From Anaerolineae bacterium (GTDB lineage: Bacteria > Chloroflexota > Anaerolineae > Anaerolineales > Villigracilaceae): a stretch of 7,521 nucleotides of DNA. The position numbers and the translations under genes are program-made. This document shows positions 1-5,657 of the stretch, one piece after another. Below the pieces are notes generated by a model that saw only the letters and a list, made by a program, of their open reading frames with translations, was not told the origin of the DNA and did no database searches. Within the stretch, counting starts at the first letter, position 1; every line of letters begins with the position of its first letter. The DNA lies in NCBI GenBank assembly GCA_003141915.1, contig PLNY01000381.1, positions 1-7,521 on the forward strand, given 5' to 3'.

Positions 1-365
1 TGTATTTTTATCCAGCCGATGATACAGCGGGTTGTACAAAAGAAGCCTGTAGTTTTCGGGACGATTATTCCGCTTATCAAAAATCAGGTGTGACCATCCT
101 CGGCGTGAGTCCTGATTCGGTAAAATCACATGTTAAATTCAAACAGAAATATCAATTACCATTTCCGCTGCTCGCAGATGAAGACCACCAAGTGTGTAAT
201 GTGTATGGCGTTTGGGGGCTGAAGAAATTTGTAGGACGTGAATATGAAGGCGTCCTTCGTACCACATTCTTAATCGATTCTCACGGAAAGGTTGCGCGAG
301 TCTTTGAGAACGTGCGCCCGGCAGAACATAGCGCCGAAGTGCTTGAAGCGTTGAAAAACTTATAG
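1..365 (+). CDS. bcp: Thiol peroxidase Bcp/PrxQ, 3' part (5' end outside window)
   Basis: The reading frame is open from the window edge (first full codon at base 3) to the TAG at 363-365, giving the last 120 residues of a bacterioferritin-comigratory-protein type peroxiredoxin. The family reduces hydrogen peroxide and organic hydroperoxides in the cytoplasm using thioredoxin-derived electrons. Visible is the peroxidatic motif PxxxTxxC as PADDTAGC, followed by TKEAC, so both the peroxidatic Cys and the resolving Cys five residues later are present. Ala replaces the Pro that usually precedes GC in Bcp. Further family signatures are GVSPDSVKSH, LPFPLLADED, VYGVWG and RTTFLID. An internal GTG at 90 could be taken for a start, but the homology runs upstream through it, so the true start lies before the window. 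About 30-35 N-terminal residues are missing. It has the same strand as the oxidase operon, but 271 bases and a promoter separate them, so it is probably a separate unit. Confidence 0.95.
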   Translation, partial: YFYPADDTAGCTKEACSFRDDYSAYQKSGVTILGVSPDSVKSHVKFKQKYQLPFPLLADEDHQVCNVYGVWGLKKFVGREYEGVLRTTFLIDSHGKVARVFENVRPAEHSAEVLEALKNL

Positions 366-440
366 CTCTCTGCCCAAGCTAAAAGTCCGGGAATGATGCG
401 TTAGCAAATTTCTAAATTGGAAGAAAATGTCGGAATAACA

Positions 441-469
441 GTGACAAATTCGGGAAAATTTGGTATATT
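441..469 (+). promoter_or_regulatory. Candidate sigma70-type promoter of the cytochrome oxidase operon
   Basis: GTGACA (441-446) matches the -35 consensus at five of six bases. After a 17-base spacer, TATATT (464-469) matches the -10 consensus at five of six. Transcription would start near 476, leaving a leader of about 160 bases before the coxB ATG at 637. This is the best promoter-like pair I see in the 271-base gap between bcp and coxB. The rest of the gap is AT-rich, with no convincing gene and no clear rho-independent terminator for bcp. Confidence 0.55.
445..462. repeat. Inverted repeat inside the promoter spacer (possible operator)
   Basis: CAAATT (445-450) and AATTTG (457-462) are perfect reverse complements separated by six bases. 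The 18-base palindrome overlaps the last two bases of the -35 box and ends two bases before the -10 box. That placement suits a dimeric regulator that would block RNA polymerase. AT-rich palindromes also arise by chance, so the operator role is inference. Confidence 0.3.
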
Positions 470-545
470 AAGCTTCTCGCCACATACGGCGGAATTTATT
501 TGTATTAATATTCTTTGAGAAGCCAGCTTTATTCTTGTGATGATG

Positions 546-585
546 CCCCTTGTTTCACGGCAGATATTTGTCGTTGAACAAGGGG
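546..585 (+). promoter_or_regulatory. Long stem-loop in the coxB leader
   Basis: CCCCTTGTT (546-554) pairs perfectly with AACAAGGGG (577-585). Inside it CA (556-557) pairs with TG (575-576), with single-base bulges at 555 and 574. CGGCA (558-562) pairs with TGTCG (569-573) with one G-U pair, leaving a six-base loop. The total is about 16 pairs. It is downstream of the candidate promoter and 51 bases before the coxB start, so it should be in the mRNA leader. No T-run follows it on either strand, so it is not a standard intrinsic terminator. It could be an mRNA stability element, a leader regulatory structure or a protein-binding site. Confidence 0.5.
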
Positions 586-622
586 TAAGCGCGTAAAGAT
601 GGAATGTGTGAAACCAAAATTC

Positions 623-628
623 AGGAGA
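623..628 (+). promoter_or_regulatory. Ribosome binding site deciding the coxB start
   Basis: AGGAGA lies eight bases before ATG 637. An in-frame ATG at 604 has no such site and would add 11 polar residues before the hydrophobic segment, so 637 is preferred. Confidence 0.75.
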
Positions 629-636
629 GAGAGCAT

Positions 637-1668
637 ATGCGACATTATGTGATTGCCGGCGTGCTGGTGATTGTGCTGGCGGTGGCAACATATGCCGGAT
701 TGATGGCGATCCATCTAATGCCGGTTGAGGCCAGCGCTCAGTCTATCCCGATCGATCATCTATGGAATATTGAGATTGCCATTATTTCGTTTCTCTTTGC
801 GCTGATCATGGTTCCGCTGATCTACAGCTTGATTGTGTTTCGCAGGAGAAAAGGGGATACATCGGATGGGGAGCATATTGAAGGAAATAACACGCTTGAA
901 ATCACCTGGACAGTCATTCCTTTAATTGTTGTTCTCATCCTCGCATATATTGGCACTTATACATTGGGGGATGTATTAGCAGTAGACCCTAATGCTTTGG
1001 AAATCAATGTAACTGCCCGCCAATGGGCATGGTCGTTTACTTATCCAGAGGGATTTACAGCCAAGGAATTGCATTTGCTGGTCAATCAGCCAGTCGTCTT
1101 GGATATGCAGTCGGTGGATGTGATTCATTCTTTTTGGGTCCCCCAATTCCGCATCAAACAAGACGTTTTGCCGGGTCGCATTACGACGGAGCGCATCACA
1201 CCGATTCTAATTGGTAACTATACAGTGACGTGCGCACAGTTGTGTGGCACGGGGCATACCTATATGACAGCGCCAGTCATTGTATCCACACAGGCTGATT
1301 ATGATACATGGATTCAAGCACAAGTCGCGGCGGCGACTGTTGCGGCGCAAACTCCTATAGGACGCGGGCAACAATTAGTCGCGCAAAATGGTTGCGCAAG
1401 TTGTCACTCCATTGACGGTAGCAGCACGGGTATTGCCCCGACTTGGAAGGGACTTTATCAGTCTCAAGTTAAACTCTCTGGCGGAACCAATGTTGCGCCC
1501 GGAACAGTTGTAATAGCCAACGAGGCGTATTTGATTGAGTCAATTGTCAATCCAAGCGCCAAGATCGTGAACGGTTTCCAGGATAATGTGATGCCGAAAA
1601 GTTTTGGGACTACACTAACTCAATCACAGATCAGCGATATTGTCGCTTACATCGAGACATTGAAGTAA
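637..1668 (+). CDS. coxB: Cytochrome c oxidase subunit II with CuA site and fused C-terminal cytochrome c (caa3 type)
   Basis: This 343-residue membrane protein accepts electrons in its C-terminal heme c, passes them to the binuclear CuA centre and on to heme a of subunit I. Residues 4-25 form a signal-like hydrophobic segment ending near ASAQS, and helices at about 42-68 and 87-110 anchor it. The CuA domain spans about 120-220: H164 (HSFWVP), C199, Q201, C203, H207 and M210 in CAQLCGTGHTYM, with electron-entry Trp residues W130 and W132. Gln replaces the usual Glu of CxExC, as in Thermus ba3. E88, the K-channel-entrance Glu, is kept. The C-terminal domain has C253-A-S-C-H257 and probable axial ligand M319 (VMPKSF), after an Ala-rich linker (about 228-240). 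The ATG at 637 is chosen for its AGGAGA site. It is the first gene of the operon, 18 bases before coxA. The heme c tail implies a small soluble or membrane donor, or direct transfer from a quinol-oxidising complex. Confidence 0.96.
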   Translation: MRHYVIAGVLVIVLAVATYAGLMAIHLMPVEASAQSIPIDHLWNIEIAIISFLFALIMVPLIYSLIVFRRRKGDTSDGEHIEGNNTLEITWTVIPLIVVLILAYIGTYTLGDVLAVDPNALEINVTARQWAWSFTYPEGFTAKELHLLVNQPVVLDMQSVDVIHSFWVPQFRIKQDVLPGRITTERITPILIGNYTVTCAQLCGTGHTYMTAPVIVSTQADYDTWIQAQVAAATVAAQTPIGRGQQLVAQNGCASCHSIDGSSTGIAPTWKGLYQSQVKLSGGTNVAPGTVVIANEAYLIESIVNPSAKIVNGFQDNVMPKSFGTTLTQSQISDIVAYIETLK

Positions 1669-1675
1669 TTGCGGT

Positions 1676-1680
1676 GGAGA
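1676..1680 (+). promoter_or_regulatory. Ribosome binding site deciding the coxA start
   Basis: GGAGA lies six bases before ATG 1687. An in-frame TTG at 1669 directly follows the coxB stop and lacks a site of its own. Confidence 0.75.
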
Positions 1681-1686
1681 AGTAAA

Positions 1687-3549
1687 ATGAAAAAATTCTT
1701 TACGTCGGCTTTGATGCGCGGTCTGTTCTGGCAATTGATTGGCTGGATCGTTGGTGCATTATTCGTAACGGGCGTCCGCGTTCTAATGGGATTGAATCCG
1801 TTTGTCACAGGTCAATATTTTTTTACGGAACCCGCCTGGGTTTTCGGTGGGTTGGTGGGTGCTATTTCATACGTCGCTAGTACGGGCGCCATGACGGATT
1901 GGTTCAAATGGGCCAAGGGCGAAGAAGTTCCCGAACATCGCGAAGATCCGCCGGGTTGGGAAAAGTATCTCAACGTTTCACTTGACCATAAAGTAATCGG
2001 CGTGCAGTATACGGTTACCGCGTTATTTTTGCTTTGCGTTGGCGGTTTGTTTGCCTTGATCTTCCGCACGGAATTGGCGCATTCTGGTTTACAGTTTCTA
2101 ACACTTCAAGAATACAACACCTTCATGAGCTTGCATGGCATCGTGATGATCGTTGGTATTTTGTTGGGTGTTGCCGGCTTGATGAACTATCTGGTGCCGA
2201 TGCTGATTGGGGCCCAGGATATGGCCTTTCCTCGTTTGAATGCATTTTCATATTGGGTGGCTCCGCCCGCCGCTGTTTTATTGCTCTCGACCCTTTTGTT
2301 TGGAGGTTTTGATACTGGCTGGACGGGCTATCCGCCTCTTTCAGAGCGCGCACCGCTTGGGATGCAGATGTTCTTTCTTGGCGTGGCCGTTGCAGGTTGG
2401 GCTTCCATTCTTGGAGGGCTAAACTTACTCGCTTCTGTCCTGCGAATGCGGGCCAAAGGAATGACTCCATTCAGAATGCCAATTTTCGTTTGGGCCGCGA
2501 TTGCAACCTCGTTGATTTCAACCACGGCTACGCAGTTGATCGGTCTTTCTTTTCAAATGGTGATGTTCCAGCGTTTGTTTGGAATGGGATTTTTCGATTC
2601 GGAAAAGGGTGGAAACCCGATTTTGTTCCAGCATTTGTTCTGGTTCTATTCTCACCCTGCTGTTTACGTCTTTGTTCTGCCGGGACTGGGAATTATTTCG
2701 GAGCTTATGCCTGTCTTTGCCCGCAAGCCGCTGTTTGGTTATCGTTTTGTAGCGATGTCATCGCTAGGGATTGCATTAGTGGGTTTCCTGGTTTGGGCGC
2801 ATCATATGTTCGTGTCCGGCATGAATCCATATTTGCGTATCCCCTTTATGTTCAGCACGCTTCTGGTTGCCGTTCCGACAGGCGTCAAGTTTTTCTCATG
2901 GGTTTCAACATTGTGGAAAGGCAAGATCGAAGCCCCAACGCCGATGTTATTCGTAATCGGCGGAGTAGTTGTCTTTCTTTTGGGCGGTCTTTCTGGACCT
3001 CCAAATGCCACCGTTGCGACGGACCTTCATCTGCAAAATACATATTGGATCGTCGGGCATTTTCATGACACGATGTTTGGCGGCTACATCTTCCCATTCT
3101 TCGCCGCGATTTATTATTGGTTTCCTAAAGTAACCGGTCGAAGGATGAATGAGGCGCTGGGCAAAATTCATTTCTGGCTGATGATGCCATCCTTTCTGAC
3201 TCTTACGCTTCTAATGATGCGCGTCGGATTGCTTGGGATGCGCCGCCGCGTCGCTGATTATGATCCGGCATTGGGCTTTGATAACTATCATTTGATCATG
3301 ACCATTGCGGCTTATTTGATTGCCATCTCAATTTTGATCTTCCTCTACAATCTCATTGTTAGTGTCACACATGGCGAAGTGGCAACTGGCAACGTTTGGA
3401 ATTCGCGTTCACCGGAATGGCAGGTTCCTTCACCGATGCCCGTGCATAACTATGACCAGCCTTTTGAAGTGATAGGCGAACCTTACGACTATGGCTTGCC
3501 CGGTTCGGTCTATATTAAGTTCGAAGATAAGAAGAGTAAGGGTCACTAA
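1687..3549 (+). CDS. coxA: Cytochrome c oxidase subunit I, A2 (YS) type, with N-terminal two-helix extension
   Basis: This 620-residue catalytic subunit reduces oxygen to water and pumps protons. Residues 1-90 are an extension with two hydrophobic segments (about 13-35 and 50-65) and a charged linker; the usual subunit I start follows at SLDHKVIG. Heme a ligands are H150 and H460, the heme a3 ligand is H458, and CuB ligands are H323, H372 and H373, with Y327 as cross-linked Tyr. R127 is the heme a formyl Arg. Helix VI reads YSHPAVY (321-327), so the D-channel Glu is Ala325 and Tyr-Ser takes its place, the A2 signature. D178, N167, N185 (D-channel) and K401, T398, S338 (K-channel) are present. 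Unusual are Q450-N451 where His-Asp normally bind Mg, D461 after the heme ligand in place of Tyr, and R519 in GMRRR where Pro is normal (Arg pair R520-R521 kept). The PxHxLG stretch before it is also lost. The end of the gene lies 14 bases before the next. Confidence 0.96.
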   Translation: MKKFFTSALMRGLFWQLIGWIVGALFVTGVRVLMGLNPFVTGQYFFTEPAWVFGGLVGAISYVASTGAMTDWFKWAKGEEVPEHREDPPGWEKYLNVSLDHKVIGVQYTVTALFLLCVGGLFALIFRTELAHSGLQFLTLQEYNTFMSLHGIVMIVGILLGVAGLMNYLVPMLIGAQDMAFPRLNAFSYWVAPPAAVLLLSTLLFGGFDTGWTGYPPLSERAPLGMQMFFLGVAVAGWASILGGLNLLASVLRMRAKGMTPFRMPIFVWAAIATSLISTTATQLIGLSFQMVMFQRLFGMGFFDSEKGGNPILFQHLFWFYSHPAVYVFVLPGLGIISELMPVFARKPLFGYRFVAMSSLGIALVGFLVWAHHMFVSGMNPYLRIPFMFSTLLVAVPTGVKFFSWVSTLWKGKIEAPTPMLFVIGGVVVFLLGGLSGPPNATVATDLHLQNTYWIVGHFHDTMFGGYIFPFFAAIYYWFPKVTGRRMNEALGKIHFWLMMPSFLTLTLLMMRVGLLGMRRRVADYDPALGFDNYHLIMTIAAYLIAISILIFLYNLIVSVTHGEVATGNVWNSRSPEWQVPSPMPVHNYDQPFEVIGEPYDYGLPGSVYIKFEDKKSKGH

Positions 3550-3563
3550 AAGGAATATCATCG

Positions 3564-4340
3564 ATGGAACATACTAATAAGTCTGATGTCCTGCGTCAAG
3601 GCGTAATCGTTTTTATTTTTCTTGCCGTCTTAACTGCGCTTGAGTTTTTCGTCGCGGTTGAAATTGGTTCGACAGTTTTGCTCGCCATGATCGCATTTGT
3701 TAAGGTTGGTTTGGTTTTCTACTATTACATGCACATCTATCGTTTGAATGTGCAGGATGAAGACCTTGACCGTCATAGCTACCAATATAAGCTTGGAACC
3801 AGCCGCATTGGGTTGTGGCTATTCCTTCTTTCTGATGCGTTTATCTTTGGCGGCCTCTTCGTCAGCCGATTCAATTTGCTTGGCCTGGGGCCTCTGCCAT
3901 TAAGCTCGGACAGTCAATTTACTGCGTTGACAATAACGTCCGTGCTGTTGCTTTCTTCGTTCTTTATGAATCGCGCCGAAGTATCTATGGAACATGGAGA
4001 TCGCAAAGGTTTTATCTTTGGAATTTCCCTAACCATTCTACTTGGCCTGGTGTTTTTGGCGGGCGTGATTACGGTTGAATGGCCATCTGCAATTAACGCG
4101 GGCGTAACTCCATCCTCGAATGCGGCAGGCGCAGTTTTCTTTATTATGACAGGTATGCATGCTTTCCATGTTTTGACCGGCGTGATCTTCCTCAGCATTG
4201 TTTTGAGGAATGGACTGCGCGGGCTGTATTCCCCTGAAAAACACTGGGCAGTTGAATCGGCAACCACTTACTGGCACTTTGTAGATGTGGTGTGGCTTTT
4301 CTTTTATCCGGCTTTGTATTTGATCGGTAAACTAATCTGA
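3564..4340 (+). CDS. coxC: Fused cytochrome c oxidase subunit IV (CtaF-like) and subunit III
   Basis: One 258-residue polypeptide joins two subunits that are usually separate. Residues 1-62 resemble prokaryotic subunit IV: hydrophobic segments at about 13-33 and 37-59 ending in the family-like VKVGLVFYYYMHIYRL. A charged linker (64-78) leads to a five-helix subunit III at about 80-258: GLWLFLLSDAFIFGGLF, then a helix ending near LLLSSFFMNRAE, then GMHAFHVLTG (197-206) and the signature ESATTYWHFVDVVWLF (231-246). The Glu of the usual SE motif in the first subunit III helix is Asp91. Subunit III stabilises subunit I and protects it during turnover; subunit IV aids assembly. The order is IV then III, the reverse of the Bacillus order of separate genes ctaE-ctaF. 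The ATG at 3564 is preceded by AGGA at 3551-3554. The continuous frame through the linker shows no sign of a frameshift. Subunit III identity is firm; the subunit IV assignment rests on pattern and position. Confidence 0.9.
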   Translation: MEHTNKSDVLRQGVIVFIFLAVLTALEFFVAVEIGSTVLLAMIAFVKVGLVFYYYMHIYRLNVQDEDLDRHSYQYKLGTSRIGLWLFLLSDAFIFGGLFVSRFNLLGLGPLPLSSDSQFTALTITSVLLLSSFFMNRAEVSMEHGDRKGFIFGISLTILLGLVFLAGVITVEWPSAINAGVTPSSNAAGAVFFIMTGMHAFHVLTGVIFLSIVLRNGLRGLYSPEKHWAVESATTYWHFVDVVWLFFYPALYLIGKLI

Positions 4341-4357
4341 AATTAAACTAATGTGAA
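4328..4357. repeat. 14-base tandem duplication across the coxC stop codon
   Basis: TAAACTAATCTGAA (4328-4341) is repeated 16 bases on as TAAACTAATGTGAA (4344-4357), with one mismatch. The first copy holds the last codons and the TGA stop of the subunit IV-III gene; the second lies in the following 67-base gap. It looks like a local slippage duplication. The gap shows no convincing promoter or terminator. Confidence 0.6.
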
Positions 4358-4397
4358 TAAAATGAATGGACAGCCAATGATGTTTAATCGTTGTTGA

Positions 4398-4402
4398 AAG
4401 GA
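4398..4402 (+). promoter_or_regulatory. Ribosome binding site of the cupredoxin-like gene
   Basis: AAGGA ends five bases before ATG 4408, a workable spacing, and favours that ATG over the TTG directly before it. Confidence 0.6.
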
Positions 4403-4407
4403 TATTG

Positions 4408-4908
4408 ATGTTTCGGAATCCGATTGTAAAGCGCTCGCTTGTTTTTGCGGTAGCCGGATTGATCTTCGGCGCTTTACTGTCGGAGATTGCTTTTCTGGTG
4501 ATGCCTGGGATGGACACGAGGTCGCCGGAGCAAGTCCTCCTTGTAATTCCTCCCGGCACCGCCCAACGCGTTGCGCTGGGGGAACAACCTCCGTCGATTC
4601 CAACGAACATGCTTTTTGTCGTCGGCGATACGTTGATAGTCAAGAATGAAGATTCTGTAGTACACCAACTTGGACCATTATGGATTCCGGCGAATACCTC
4701 GGCCAGCATGGCGCTTAACACGGCGCAAAAATATGCCTTTCAATGTTCCTTCGTTCCAACGAAGATTTTCGGTTTGGATGTCAACCAACAGATTACGGTG
4801 GGCACGCGTATTGAGGCTTTTATAGTAGGTGGGATTCCGGTGGCGATTCTTGCTGTCCTCTACAGTCTACTGATATGGCCGCCCAAAAAAGAAATTCGGT
4901 TATCTTAA
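4408..4908 (+). CDS. Cupredoxin-like protein with N- and C-terminal membrane anchors, incomplete copper site
   Basis: The 166-residue protein has a hydrophobic helix at about 10-32 (signal-like), an extracytoplasmic domain of about 100 residues and a second helix at about 137-157 followed by a short charged tail. The domain has the cupredoxin-like pattern GDTLIVKNEDSVVHQLGP (73-90), then YAFQC (109-113), so a candidate first His ligand is H86 and the Cys is C113. The usual second His a few residues after the Cys is missing (CSFVPTK), and no clear Met ligand follows. A classic type 1 blue-copper site is therefore unlikely; a Cu(I) site or a purely structural fold is possible. The ATG at 4408 is preferred over TTG 4405 because AAGGA lies at 4398-4402. 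It sits between oxidase structural genes and SURF1, which suggests an oxidase assembly or accessory role, possibly copper delivery to CuA, but I do not recognise a characterised family. Confidence 0.75.
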   Translation: MFRNPIVKRSLVFAVAGLIFGALLSEIAFLVMPGMDTRSPEQVLLVIPPGTAQRVALGEQPPSIPTNMLFVVGDTLIVKNEDSVVHQLGPLWIPANTSASMALNTAQKYAFQCSFVPTKIFGLDVNQQITVGTRIEAFIVGGIPVAILAVLYSLLIWPPKKEIRLS

Positions 4909-4922
4909 GAATTATAAAATTG

Positions 4923-5657
4923 ATGTTCAGTCGCCGCTGGTGGCTGGCGAACCTTTTGATTTTAATTGCATCAGTAGTATGTATCCGATTGAGCATTTGG
5001 CAAGTGGATCGCCTTCACCAGACCCGCTCTTTCTACGATCACATGCTCGCAGTGCAAGCCATGCCGCCGTTGAATTTACCGGCGCAAGGTGATTTAACAA
5101 CGATGGAATATCGTCCGGTCACTGCCACCGGAACGTATGATTTTCAGAATCAGATCGCGACGCGCGATCAATACAACGGCGTTCAACCCGGATATCATTT
5201 ACTTACGCCGCTTCGTCTTTCAGGCGAGGAGGCGGTTCTCGTTGATCGAGGCTGGATTCCCTCTGACGGCAATTCGACTCCGGCTGATTGGCATCAATAT
5301 GATCAATCGGGGCAGGTAACGGTCAGCGGAATCATCCGCCTCGGGCAAGCGCAACCCACTCCCGGGTCCGATGCCGACCCGACCTTGATGCCGAATCAGA
5401 CGCGTCTTGATTTTTGGATTTATGTCAACGTGGATCGCATCCGCCAGCAAATTCCATATCCGATTTTGCCGATCTATATTCAGCTCACTCCGATTCCGAA
5501 TCGTGCCGATCCACCGATTCCAATTTTGGAGTCTCTGGATCTTTCTGACGGTTCCACGAATTTGAATTATGCGATCCAATGGTGTTTGTTTGCAATTCTT
5601 TTCGTTGTTGGTTATGGTTATTATTTATGGCGGAAGGACTTGAGAAAGAAATCATGA
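4923..5657 (+). CDS. SURF1: SURF1 family cytochrome oxidase assembly protein
   Basis: This 244-residue protein has the SURF1 plan: an N-terminal helix (about 8-26) running into IWQVDRL, a large extracytoplasmic domain, and a C-terminal helix (about 218-236) with a basic tail. Signatures are YRPVTATGTYDF (63-74), PGYHLLTPL (89-97), VDRGWIP (107-113) and NYAIQWCLFA (215-224). The family assists insertion of heme a into subunit I. The His that normally precedes LxYAxxW, shown in Paracoccus Surf1 to matter for heme binding, is N213 here. An in-frame ATG at 4875 would overlap the preceding gene by 34 bases and add a charged stretch before the usual start pattern. ATG 4923, followed by FSRRWWL, fits the family better and leaves a 14-base gap, although neither start has a strong ribosome binding site; translational coupling is likely. 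Its stop overlaps the next start. Confidence 0.9.
   Translation: MFSRRWWLANLLILIASVVCIRLSIWQVDRLHQTRSFYDHMLAVQAMPPLNLPAQGDLTTMEYRPVTATGTYDFQNQIATRDQYNGVQPGYHLLTPLRLSGEEAVLVDRGWIPSDGNSTPADWHQYDQSGQVTVSGIIRLGQAQPTPGSDADPTLMPNQTRLDFWIYVNVDRIRQQIPYPILPIYIQLTPIPNRADPPIPILESLDLSDGSTNLNYAIQWCLFAILFVVGYGYYLWRKDLRKKS

Noticed and set aside
472..523. GCTTCTC (472-478) and GAGAAGC (517-523) as a second leader hairpin
   Set aside because: Seven pairs with a 38-base loop, and the left arm overlaps the expected transcription start, so a stable RNA structure is unlikely.
546..585. Hairpin as a rho-independent terminator of bcp
   Set aside because: No T-run follows on either strand, and it lies about 180 bases past the bcp stop and downstream of the oxidase promoter.
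401..691. 96-codon open frame on the - strand over the leader and the start of coxB
   Set aside because: No recognisable family, no good ribosome binding site, and it overlaps the promoter and coxB; best seen as chance.
2397..3068. 223-codon open frame on the + strand inside coxA
   Set aside because: Out of frame with a gene whose every catalytic residue is intact; its composition is that of a shifted frame of a membrane protein.
3914..4267. 117-codon open frame on the - strand inside the subunit IV-III gene
   Set aside because: Antisense shadow of a clear membrane protein, with no family signature.
4875..4922. Upstream in-frame ATG for SURF1
   Set aside because: It would overlap the cupredoxin-like gene by 34 bases, has no ribosome binding site and adds residues not typical of the family before the first helix.
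5220..5579. 119-codon open frame on the - strand inside SURF1
   Set aside because: Antisense shadow; Arg/Ile-rich composition and no homology that I recognise.
5579..5653. Upstream start for the CtaA-CtaB fusion
   Set aside because: It lies within SURF1 and adds 25 residues without CtaA similarity; ATG 5654 with the stop-start overlap is the natural choice.
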